NCBI GenBank assembly: GCA_030038335.1
Contig: JASHPC010000242.1
Location: forward strand, 1-19,806
Origin: Vulcanimicrobiota bacterium
Lineage (GTDB): Bacteria > Vulcanimicrobiota > Vulcanimicrobiia > Vulcanimicrobiales > Vulcanimicrobiaceae
DNA: 19,806 nt
Direction of reading: 5' to 3'
Positions 12,536-19,806 of the stretch are shown here, one piece after another. The first letter of the stretch is position 1. Each line of letters starts with the position of its first letter. Position numbers and translations under genes: made by a program. The notes beneath the pieces are model-generated. The model was not told the origin of the DNA, did not search any database, and saw only the letters and a program-made list of their open reading frames with translations.

Positions 12536-14442
12536 CGGTGCGGCAGCCCCGTCACGAGGTAGTAGACGAGAAAGCATCCGGCCCCGATCGCGATGACGAA
12601 AGCGTACGCGCGCAAGAGTCCTGATTGAAGGGCGCGTACGGCCGTACCCAGTGATTGCGCGGAGGTCGCGCTCTCACGGACTGCGCCGTCGATCACGAAC
12701 GGATCGACGATGCGTCCGAAGACCGCTCCCAATAGACGTGCTCCTCGCACGAAGACGAAGTTGATGAGCGCGTCCATGTAGTACTGGTGCGTCAGCACCT
12801 TCGGCATGTTCAGCGACTCGCTGCGCAGTCTCGCAACGGCATCCGCTCTCGCCGCGCTTGTCGCGTAGCGCAACGCCGCGACACCAATACCGATGAGGAC
12901 GACGGCAAACGTAATCGCAGTCGTGAGCCAGTCGGGAATTGGAACCGCGGCCGTTGCCGGCCCAGCGAACTGTGGTGCAAAGAAACGAGACCATGGCGAC
13001 GGCGACGCGTCGCTTCCGAAGAGAAGCCAGCCCGCGAGCACCGTTGGAATGATGAGGAGAGCGACCGGAAGGCCCATGATCCAGGCCGGCGCGTGATGTG
13101 CATCGTCGCCGGGTTCGTGCGGCGCAGCATTTGTCGTCTCGCGCGTGATTCCGACCGAAGCGGGATCCACGTTGCCGCGGTACTCGCCCAAGAACGTGAT
13201 GAAGAACAGGCGGAACATGTAGTATGCCGTGATTCCGGCGGTCACGATGCCGACCGCGTACATGTACGGATGGCCGTGCGCGAGCGCACCCGCGACGATT
13301 TGGTCTTTGCTGAAGAATCCGCTGAAGCCCGGTATGCCGCTGATCGCGAGCACTCCCGTCAGGATTCCCCAGAATGCGAGCGGCATGCGTTTGCGCAATC
13401 CGCCCATCAGACGTACGTCCTGCTCGTTGCCGAGAGCGTGTATGATGATGCCGGATGCAAGGAAGAGCTGCGCCTTGAAGAACGCGTGCGTGAAGAAGTG
13501 CGCGATGCCGCCAGCGTACGCGCCGACTCCCACGCCCATGATCATGTATCCGATTTGCGACATCGTCGAGTACGCGAGGATGCGTTTGATGTCCCATTGA
13601 GCCGCCCCGAGAATCGCGGCGGAGATCGCCGTCAACGCACCGATCGTTCCGACGAGCATCTGCGCCGACGCGCTCTGGTCCCACAGCGGCGCGCAACGCG
13701 CGACGAGGTAGACGCCCGCCGTCACCATCGTTGCCGCGTGGATCAGCGCAGAGACGGGAGTCGGGCCTTCCATCGCGTCGGGAAGCCACGTGTGCAGCGG
13801 CACCTGCGCCGATTTCGCGGCGGCTCCGACGAACAGGCCGAAACAGATTGCGTAGAGCAGCGCCGGACTCAGTGACGCAGCCGACGCGAAGGCGTCGCTC
13901 ATGCGAATCGTGTGGAGGTTCGCGACAAGCAGGAATATCGCGAACATCATCCCGACGTCGCCGACGACGTTCATGACGAAGGCTTTTCGCGCGGCCGCAA
14001 CTGCCGATGGCCGATCGAACCAATATCCGATGAGAAAATACGACGCCAAGCCGACGAGTCCCCAACCGATGAGAAGGCCGACCCAGTTGTCCGAGAGCAC
14101 GAGCAGCAGCATCGCGAAGATGAAAAAGTTCATGTACGCGAAGAATCGCGCGAAGCCGCGATCGCCGTGCATGTATCCAATAGAGTAGAGGTGGATGAGG
14201 CAGCCGACGCCCGTGATGACGACCGACCAAAGAAGCGAGAGCCGGTCGAGCGAGAGGCCGAAGTCGAAGCCGGGCATCCACGTGAAGAGCGCTTCGCGAC
14301 CACTGCCCGCAACGAGGATCGCGATGAACGACAGACCGACTGCGGCCGTTGCGAGCCATCCCGCAGCGCCGCGCAGACGTGGCCCGAAGGCCCAGCAAAG
14401 AGCGGCGCCTGCAAGCGGCAAGAGCAGTGCGACGAGGATCAT
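12532..14442 (-). CDS. nuoL: NADH-quinone oxidoreductase subunit L, lacking the TM5 glutamate
   Basis: A 636-residue distal antiporter-like subunit with the long C-terminal extension expected for the lateral helix of complex I. Conserved proton-path residues present: Lys210 (AAAKSAQVPLHTWLPDAMEGP), His235 (LIHAATMVTAG), Lys323 (FFKAQLFLASG) and Lys379 (FFSKDQI). The TM5 motif GWEGVGLCSYLLIGF of E. coli reads GWGLVGLASYFLIGY, so the key Glu144 is Gly128 (codon GGA at 14061-14059). The nearby Arg of E. coli VTRVGD is Val159 (MNVVGD), with Asp162 kept. Two partner charges seem to be lost together. The ATG at 14442 forms an ATGA overlap with the nuoK stop. Otherwise a normal, full-length gene. 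Confidence 0.95.
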   Translation of the reverse strand: MILVALLLPLAGAALCWAFGPRLRGAAGWLATAAVGLSFIAILVAGSGREALFTWMPGFDFGLSLDRLSLLWSVVITGVGCLIHLYSIGYMHGDRGFARFFAYMNFFIFAMLLLVLSDNWVGLLIGWGLVGLASYFLIGYWFDRPSAVAAARKAFVMNVVGDVGMMFAIFLLVANLHTIRMSDAFASAASLSPALLYAICFGLFVGAAAKSAQVPLHTWLPDAMEGPTPVSALIHAATMVTAGVYLVARCAPLWDQSASAQMLVGTIGALTAISAAILGAAQWDIKRILAYSTMSQIGYMIMGVGVGAYAGGIAHFFTHAFFKAQLFLASGIIIHALGNEQDVRLMGGLRKRMPLAFWGILTGVLAISGIPGFSGFFSKDQIVAGALAHGHPYMYAVGIVTAGITAYYMFRLFFITFLGEYRGNVDPASVGITRETTNAAPHEPGDDAHHAPAWIMGLPVALLIIPTVLAGWLLFGSDASPSPWSRFFAPQFAGPATAAVPIPDWLTTAITFAVVLIGIGVAALRYATSAARADAVARLRSESLNMPKVLTHQYYMDALINFVFVRGARLLGAVFGRIVDPFVIDGAVRESATSAQSLGTAVRALQSGLLRAYAFVIAIGAGCFLVYYLVTGLPHR

Positions 14443-14759
14443 CCGTGCAGGGTCCTGACGTCGTCAACGTCGACGCGATCCGAGGAGCGGAATGCGACGA
14501 CGACGATCGCGAGTGCGATTGCAGCCTCCGCCGCAGCGACCGTAATGACGAGAAACGCGAAGATGTGCCCGGCGTTATTAAGCCATGCGCGCGCGTACGC
14601 GACAAAGAGCAGGTTCGCGGCGTTGAACATGAGCTCGATGCTCATGAGCATGATGAGTGGATTGCGCCGCACGATGACGCCCGCGACGCCGATGAAGAAC
14701 ATCACCGCCGAAAGCGACACGTAGTTCGCAAGTGGCATCGGCAAGAGATGCGCCGGCAT
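14439..14759 (-). CDS. nuoK: NADH-quinone oxidoreductase subunit K
   Basis: A 106-residue three-helix (MrpC-like) membrane subunit. Both conserved buried glutamates of the proton path are present: E42 in MLMSIELMFNAANL and E78 in AAAEAAIALAI. ATG 14759 overlaps the nuoJ stop by one base (TGATG), which supports this start over the internal ATG eight codons in. The end overlaps nuoL by four bases. Confidence 0.95.
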   Translation of the reverse strand: MPAHLLPMPLANYVSLSAVMFFIGVAGVIVRRNPLIMLMSIELMFNAANLLFVAYARAWLNNAGHIFAFLVITVAAAEAAIALAIVVVAFRSSDRVDVDDVRTLHG

Positions 14760-15364
14760 CAGTCGCCCTCCCGCGCGATCGCTTCGCGCATCGCCTTGCG
14801 GTTCTGCTCCGCGCGCCGCCGAGAAGCAACGTACGGCGTCTCGTCGCCTGCGAGAACGATCGTGCCGATGACGGCGACCATGAGGATCAGCGCAGTGACC
14901 TCGAACGGCAGCAGGTACGTCGTGAAGAGCGCTTTCCCGAAATCACCGACGCTCCCGAATACGCCGGGCATGCCCGCGGAGCCGGCATTCGCGTACGCCG
15001 CGCGAGGCGGCGCGGGGATGCCGTGCGACGTTGCAACGCCCGCAAGCACGAGCCCGAGCGCGACGGCGACGCAGATTGCGGCCGGCGCGACGATGCGCGG
15101 CAGACGATTCGGGCCAAGTGAGAGCGGCGCCACGCCGCTCGAAAGCAGCGCGATAACGAAGAGAAAGAGCACGAGAATCGCGCCCGAGTAGACGATGAGC
15201 TGAATCATCGCCAAAAACTCGGCGGAGAGCGTGAGAAAGAGCACTGCGAGCGCGACGAAGTTGAGAAGGAGCGCGACGACGCTGTACACCGGTTTCGATG
15301 CCGTTACGGTCCAAACGGCGCTGGCGACGAGCACGATCGCCGGGACCCAGAAGATCGCGCTCAT
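14759..15364 (-). CDS. nuoJ: NADH-quinone oxidoreductase subunit J
   Basis: A 201-residue membrane subunit with five predicted helices. It carries the conserved QLIVYSGAILVLFLFVIALL stretch (TM3, including the Tyr and the pi-bulge region) and LPFEVTALILMVAVIGTIVLA near the end. A hydrophilic tail (RRRAEQNRKAMREAIARE) follows the last helix. A Gly/Ala-rich loop of about 30 residues separates helices 4 and 5. ATG 15364 forms an ATGA overlap with nuoI. Confidence 0.94.
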   Translation of the reverse strand: MSAIFWVPAIVLVASAVWTVTASKPVYSVVALLLNFVALAVLFLTLSAEFLAMIQLIVYSGAILVLFLFVIALLSSGVAPLSLGPNRLPRIVAPAAICVAVALGLVLAGVATSHGIPAPPRAAYANAGSAGMPGVFGSVGDFGKALFTTYLLPFEVTALILMVAVIGTIVLAGDETPYVASRRRAEQNRKAMREAIAREGD

Positions 15365-15963
15365 CCCGTAAGGCCTTTTCGCTGCGTCTTCAGGAGCGAG
15401 CCGTTGTACGTTGCGTCGTATCCGCTGCCGACGTCGAGCGTCGACTTCTTCCCTGCGACGCCGCCGAGATCGGCTGGGATGCCGCCCGGCCTTTCGTCAG
15501 GCGGCGTACCGACACCGCCGTCGGCCGGCACGAGGAGACGATCCTTCGCGTAGATGAACGAGCCTCGCCGGAAATCGGACATTTCGAAGCGGGGCGTCAA
15601 CACGATCGCGTCCGTCGGACACGCCTCTTCGCACATTCCGCAGAAAATGCAGCGCAGCTCGTCGATCTCGTATCGCGCCGCGTACCGCTCGCCGGGCGAT
15701 TTCCGGTCCCCGGGCGCGTTCTCGGCGCCGATGACGGTGATCGCATTTGCCGGGCAGGCGCTCGAGCAGAGCTCGCAGCCAATGCACCGCTCCTTGCCGT
15801 CGTCGTAGCGCCGAAGCTCGTGCAGTCCGTGAAAGCGCGGAGCGTGCTGCTTGCGCACCGACGGATACTGCACTGTCGGCTTGCGCGCGAACATGAAGCG
15901 CAGCGTGATCGAAAGGCCTTTGAGAATGGCGCCGACGTTGTAGAGACGTTTATGCATTGCCAT
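15361..15963 (-). CDS. nuoI: NADH-quinone oxidoreductase subunit I (two 4Fe-4S ferredoxin-type)
   Basis: A 200-residue peripheral-arm subunit that passes electrons through clusters N6a and N6b toward N2. Ligands: CIGCELCSSACP (C60, C63, C66, C70) and CIFCGMCEEACP (C105, C108, C111, C115). Between them is the ENAPGDRKSPGERYAARYEI segment known from actinobacterial-type NuoI. About 55 residues follow the ferredoxin core, rich in Gly/Pro, a longer tail than in E. coli. ATG 15963 gives MAMHK; the second ATG (15957) is possible, and neither has a strong ribosome-binding site. Six bases separate it from nuoH. Confidence 0.96.
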   Translation of the reverse strand: MAMHKRLYNVGAILKGLSITLRFMFARKPTVQYPSVRKQHAPRFHGLHELRRYDDGKERCIGCELCSSACPANAITVIGAENAPGDRKSPGERYAARYEIDELRCIFCGMCEEACPTDAIVLTPRFEMSDFRRGSFIYAKDRLLVPADGGVGTPPDERPGGIPADLGGVAGKKSTLDVGSGYDATYNGSLLKTQRKGLTG

Positions 15964-15969
15964 GAAGGA

Positions 15970-16947
15970 TTATCCCTTGAGCGCGATCACGACGGCAGTG
16001 ACGACGACGTTGAGCGTCGCGATCGGAAGCAGCACTTTCCATCCAAATGCCATGAGACGATCGTAGCGAAAGCGCGGCAGCGTCGCTCGCAGCCAGATGT
16101 AGAAAAACATGAACGCAGCCACCTTGAGCAGGAACCACACGATTCCCGGCAGCCACGTCCAGCCGAACGGCGCGTTCCAGCCGCCGAAGAAGAGCAGGCT
16201 CGCGATACATGAGACCGTCAGCATATTCACGTACTCGGCGATGAAGAAAAGCCCGAAACGCAGCCCGGAGTACTCGGTGTGAAAACCCGCGACGAGCTCC
16301 GTCTCCGCTTCGACGAGGTCGAACGGAACGCGATTCGTCTCGGCAATCGCCGTCACGACGTAGACGACGAATGCGACGAACTGCGGAATGAAAAACCAGA
16401 GATCCCGTTGCGCGCTGACGATGCCGTCCAGAGACGTCGTCCCAGCGACGAGAAGAACACCCGCGAGCGCGAGCCCCATTCCAAGCTCGTAACTGATCAT
16501 CTGCGCGGTCGATCGCACGCTGCCCAGCAGCGGAAACTTCGACCCAGACGCCCAACCGCCGAGTGAAATTCCGTAGACGCCGAGCGACGTGATCGCGAGT
16601 AAGAAGAGCACGCCTGCATTCACGTTCCCGATCGACCACGTCCCCGCGGAGGTGACGTCGAATGGGATGATGGCGTAGACGGAAAAAGCCGTAAGCAGCG
16701 ATACGAAGGGGGCAAGACGGTAGAGGAGCGGATCGGCCGTGCGCGGTGCGAGGTCTTCCTTGAGAATGAGCTTTGCCGCGTCGGCAGCCGGCTGCATGAG
16801 ACCCCACGGTCCGACGCGATTGGGACCGGGCCGCAGTTGCATCCACCCCATGACCTTGCGCTCGGCAAGCATCGCGTACGCAAACGACGTGACGACGATA
16901 AAGAGGAGAATCGCCGACTTGATCAAGACGATGAGCCAGAGCGGCAT
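15970..16947 (-). CDS. nuoH: NADH-quinone oxidoreductase subunit H
   Basis: A 325-residue membrane subunit that forms most of the quinone chamber. Family signatures: AERKVMGWMQLRPGPNRVGP and GLMQPAADAAKLILKED near the N-terminus, then AIAETNRVPFDLVEAETELV and AGFHTEYSGLRFGLFF, including the acidic E-channel loop. Eight hydrophobic helices can be traced. The start ATG (16947) follows the nuoG TAG with no base between (TAGATG), so translation is coupled. No departures from the family were noticed. Confidence 0.97.
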   Translation of the reverse strand: MPLWLIVLIKSAILLFIVVTSFAYAMLAERKVMGWMQLRPGPNRVGPWGLMQPAADAAKLILKEDLAPRTADPLLYRLAPFVSLLTAFSVYAIIPFDVTSAGTWSIGNVNAGVLFLLAITSLGVYGISLGGWASGSKFPLLGSVRSTAQMISYELGMGLALAGVLLVAGTTSLDGIVSAQRDLWFFIPQFVAFVVYVVTAIAETNRVPFDLVEAETELVAGFHTEYSGLRFGLFFIAEYVNMLTVSCIASLLFFGGWNAPFGWTWLPGIVWFLLKVAAFMFFYIWLRATLPRFRYDRLMAFGWKVLLPIATLNVVVTAVVIALKG

Positions 16948-18885
16948 CTAGGCTGACGCCTCTACCAGCGCAGCGATACGCTCGTCGTGGGCGCACGTTC
17001 CGCCGCCGTCGAAGATAGCGCGCGCTTCGCTGCCGGTCTCGACGGTCGAACCGTATCGCGTATCGCCAAAACCCCAAGCAGACGCGCGGCTCGAACATTG
17101 CTCGACCGCCGTTTCCACGTCTTCGATCGTAGGAAGCTCGACGCCGAGCGCACGCGAGAGACCGACGAGTATCTCCAAATCCGCAAGCGGGCCGTCGGGC
17201 GCAGCGAGCGAGGACTTGAGAGGAAGCAGCTCGCCTGCAAAGTTCGTGATCGTGCCGCTCTTCTCGAACGCGCCCTTCGCCGGGAGTACGAGCGTCGCCA
17301 TCTGCGCCGTCTCCGTGAGAAACAGCTCGGTAATCGCGATAAAGGGAACTGCCGAAAGCGCCTGCTTCGCCTCCAGCACCGCCGGCGCGTTGCGGACCGG
17401 ATTGACACCGAAGAGCGAGAGCGCGCTCATCCTTCCGTCGCGCGCGGCGGCGAACATCGCAACCGTATCGAGTCCCTTGCCGTCGGGAAACGCACCCATC
17501 GCTTCGGCGCCGCGTGCGTTCGGCTGCTCGCCGAGCACGTACGTGCGCAGCGCAGGAACGACCGCAAGACGCGTCTCGAGGCGCTTGCCGAGCTCGAGGT
17601 CAACGCCGTCCCATACGAGGGTGGCGCGCTCGACGCCCTTCAGGTCGAACTCCGCGTCACCGCTGGATGCACGCACCAAACGCGCGCCGTTACGCAGCAT
17701 CGCTTTGCGAATGCGCAGATCGAAGACTGGCGCAAGCTCGCCGGGATCGCCTCCCGCAACGACGATGAGCTGCGCCTGCTCGATCTCGGCGATCTTGCCG
17801 CCCCGCGCTCCTGGAACCGCCTGTCGTTGCGAGCCAGTTCGCCAGTCGACGTTCTGCGTTCCGAAGGTGCGGAAGAGATGCTGGAGGACGAAAGCCTCTT
17901 CGTTCGTCAGCCGGCCGCCTCCAATCGCGCCGAGTGCAGACGGCGAGCGTACCGCGCGAAGCGCCTTTGCCCAGAGTTCGAAGGCATCGTCCCACGACAG
18001 CTGCACGAAACGGCCGTCGCGCTTGTAGAGCGGCTGCGTGACGCGATCCCGTGATTCGTAGAATCCAACGTTGTATCGACCGCGATCGCAGAGCCAACCG
18101 TCCGAGACGGCGTCGTCTTCTGCAACCGTCATCGTGCGCAGAACTTTTCCGTAACGCACGTCGACGTTCTGCCGGCATCCCACGGAGCATTGCGTGCAGC
18201 TCGTCTCCGTGCGATTCAGGTCCCAGGGACGGGCTTTAAAACGATACGTCTTCGACGTGAGCGCGCCAACCGGACAGAGCTCGGTCACGTTACCGGTAAA
18301 GTTGTGCCGGTACGGGTTTCCCGTTGCGGTCGCGATGATATCGCGATACCCACGGTCCTTTACGACAAGTTGCTGCTCGCGCGCAATGATGTCGTCGAAA
18401 CGCACGCAGCGCTGGCAGACGATGCATCGCTCTTCGTCGAGAACGATCGTCGGGCCTAAATCGACGGCCTTTGGCAGCTTGTCCTTCGGATCGACCAAAT
18501 CGGACGTGCCGCGTCCGTAGGCCATCGAGTAATCCTGCAGATCGCACTCGCCGCCTTTGTCGCAGATCGGACAATCCAACGGATGGTTTTTCAGAAGCAG
18601 CTCGAGTACGATGGCCCGTCCGGCGTCCGCCTTCTCGCTGCGCGTCTTGACGACCATGCCGTCTGCGACTTGCGTGTTGCACGCGATCTGCAGTTTCGGC
18701 GTCCCCTCGATCTCGACGAGGCAGACGCGGCAGAGTCCCGCCGGTCCCAGTTTCGTGTGATAGCAGTAGACCGGGATCTCCTGACGCACGGTCTTTGCCG
18801 CCTCGACGAGGAGCGTTCCCTTCGGCACCTCGACGGTGACGCCGTCGATCGTGAGCTTGACGTTATCGGCCACGACTCGCTCCAT
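16948..18885 (-). CDS. nuoG: NADH-quinone oxidoreductase subunit G
   Basis: A 645-residue Fe-S subunit. The 2Fe-2S cluster N1b is bound by C41, C52, C55, C69. Cluster N5 has His101 with C105, C108, C114. Cluster N4 has C154, C157, C160, C204. A fourth set, C230, C233, C237 and C266 (CTQCSVGC...LCDRGR), matches cluster N7, which occurs only in some bacteria. The molybdopterin-oxidoreductase-like C-terminal part is present but shorter than in E. coli (908 residues). Start ATG 18885 lacks a Shine-Dalgarno; GTG 18873 with GGAG upstream is a fair alternative and would remove only four residues. It lies six bases after nuoF. Confidence 0.95.
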   Translation of the reverse strand: MERVVADNVKLTIDGVTVEVPKGTLLVEAAKTVRQEIPVYCYHTKLGPAGLCRVCLVEIEGTPKLQIACNTQVADGMVVKTRSEKADAGRAIVLELLLKNHPLDCPICDKGGECDLQDYSMAYGRGTSDLVDPKDKLPKAVDLGPTIVLDEERCIVCQRCVRFDDIIAREQQLVVKDRGYRDIIATATGNPYRHNFTGNVTELCPVGALTSKTYRFKARPWDLNRTETSCTQCSVGCRQNVDVRYGKVLRTMTVAEDDAVSDGWLCDRGRYNVGFYESRDRVTQPLYKRDGRFVQLSWDDAFELWAKALRAVRSPSALGAIGGGRLTNEEAFVLQHLFRTFGTQNVDWRTGSQRQAVPGARGGKIAEIEQAQLIVVAGGDPGELAPVFDLRIRKAMLRNGARLVRASSGDAEFDLKGVERATLVWDGVDLELGKRLETRLAVVPALRTYVLGEQPNARGAEAMGAFPDGKGLDTVAMFAAARDGRMSALSLFGVNPVRNAPAVLEAKQALSAVPFIAITELFLTETAQMATLVLPAKGAFEKSGTITNFAGELLPLKSSLAAPDGPLADLEILVGLSRALGVELPTIEDVETAVEQCSSRASAWGFGDTRYGSTVETGSEARAIFDGGGTCAHDERIAALVEASA

Positions 18886-18891
18886 AGTTTG

Positions 18892-19806
18892 TCATGCGTG
18901 TGCCGCTTCTTCCGCCACTCGCGCTTCGAACTGTTCGGGGAAGCGCAGGATCACCGACTTCAGAAAGGGTTCGATGGAGTCGCCGAGCGGACAGAGATTG
19001 GTCCCCGTGATCGTCGTGCTGACGCGGCGAAGCATGTCGACGTCGCCACGAACGCCGTGCCCTTCGACGAGACGACGCAGCACCTGCTCCATCCAGTGTC
19101 CTCCTTCACGGCACGGAGTGCACTGTCCGCACGATTCGTGCGCAAAGAAGCGCACCAGGTTGTACGCTGCGTTGACGAAGTCTGTGGTGTCGTCGAAGAC
19201 GACCATTGCGCCGGACCCGAGCATCGTCCCGGCCTTCGCCAGCGATTCATAATCATATGGCAGGTCGAGATGCTCCTCGAAAATGCACGCCGACGAGCCT
19301 CCACCAGGCTGAATCGCTTTGAGCGTGCGGCCCTCGCGCAACCCGCCGGCAATTTCGAGCAGCTCGCGCACGGGCGTCCCAAGCGCCACCTCGTAGTTGC
19401 CCGGCTTGCGCACGTGCCCGGATATGGAGATGACCTTAAAGCCTTTGCTGCGCTCGGTGCCGACGCCGGCAAACCATTCCCATCCACGCGCAAGAATGTG
19501 AACGAGATACGCGACGGTCTCGACGTTGTTCACGACGGTCGGCATCCCGTAGAGACCCTCGAGAGCTGGGAACGGCGGCTTGAGCCGCGGCTCGCCGCGC
19601 TTTCCCTCGAGTGAGTTGAGCAGACCCGTCTCCTCTCCGCAAATGTAGGCGCCAGCCCCGCGATGCACGGTGACTTCGAGGTCGTAACCGCTTCCGAGAA
19701 TGCCCTTCCCGACGAATCCCGCAGCACGTGCTTCGTCGAGCGCGCGCGTAAAGATGCGGTAGCCGTCTTTGAACTCGCCGCGAATGTAGATGAACGCGTG
19801 ATGCGA
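18892..19806 (-). CDS. nuoF: NADH-quinone oxidoreductase subunit F, 5' end outside window
   Basis: The C-terminal 304 residues of the NADH- and FMN-binding subunit; the frame is open to the right edge, so the start lies beyond 19806. The visible part begins at HHAFIYIRGEF, then the FMN/NADH-binding segment HRGAGAYICGEETGLLNSLEGK and RGEPRLKPPFPA, GMPTVVNNVET, the SLBB-like domain (ISISGHVRKPGNYEV), and the N3 4Fe-4S ligands ESCGQCTPCREG with NLCPLGDS. About 120-130 residues are missing compared with the usual length near 430. It heads the visible operon; nuoA-E and the promoter must lie to the right or elsewhere. Confidence 0.95.
   Translation of the reverse strand, partial: SHHAFIYIRGEFKDGYRIFTRALDEARAAGFVGKGILGSGYDLEVTVHRGAGAYICGEETGLLNSLEGKRGEPRLKPPFPALEGLYGMPTVVNNVETVAYLVHILARGWEWFAGVGTERSKGFKVISISGHVRKPGNYEVALGTPVRELLEIAGGLREGRTLKAIQPGGGSSACIFEEHLDLPYDYESLAKAGTMLGSGAMVVFDDTTDFVNAAYNLVRFFAHESCGQCTPCREGGHWMEQVLRRLVEGHGVRGDVDMLRRVSTTITGTNLCPLGDSIEPFLKSVILRFPEQFEARVAEEAAHA

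Noticed and set aside
12674..14605. Long alternative frames across nuoL, including plus-strand frames at 12787-13875 and 13912-14724
   Set aside because: Arg/His-rich translations typical of antisense or shifted reading in high-GC DNA; nuoL and nuoK explain the bases fully.

Overview
The window is a high-GC, gene-dense bacterial stretch with no mobile element, CRISPR array, rRNA or tRNA that I could see. It holds a complete run of complex I genes nuoG to nuoN plus the 3' part of nuoF. The overall style (actinobacterial-like NuoI, many GTG starts, short overlapping operons) suggests an aerobic or microaerobic bacterium of a little-cultured high-GC lineage. Candidatus Eremiobacterota (WPS-2) is my best guess, but this is inference and was not checked against a database.

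Region 1 (1-3810). The start of a gene leaves the left edge on the minus strand, downstream of a TesB-like acyl-CoA thioesterase. Divergent from the thioesterase is a magnesium module. An M-box (ykoK) Mg2+ riboswitch lies at 957-1121, followed by a ribosome-binding site that can be masked by an upstream strand. The next gene encodes a soluble protein with two PRC-barrels, an MgtE N-terminal domain and a CBS pair, that is, the cytosolic sensor of MgtE without its channel. It overlaps by one base an Nramp-family transporter whose metal site is remodelled (DPGN to DVGG, MPH to APW). RNA sensing, protein sensing and transport of Mg2+ therefore appear to be packed into one transcript.

Region 2 (3738-9772). 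A PAS-GGDEF protein with a destroyed active site but an intact I-site is divergent from a PucR-type regulator. The regulator overlaps a class I glutamine synthetase-like ligase. Next come a RidA protein with a signal peptide, a convergent PLP-dependent aromatic amino-acid type decarboxylase, a divergent cytosolic RidA, and a DUF1275 (YoaK-like) membrane protein. This last gene follows the RidA stop in the same frame and has no standard start codon where its first membrane helix begins. Together these genes look like amino-acid/amine metabolism with imine clearing.

Region 3 (9747-19806, all minus strand). nuoF-G-H-I-J-K-L-M-N run as one tightly coupled operon, mostly with ATGA or TGATG overlaps. 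NuoG keeps ligands for four Fe-S clusters and NuoI for two. NuoN keeps the key antiporter glutamate, but NuoM has Asp there and NuoL has Gly, so the proton-pumping arm is unusual.
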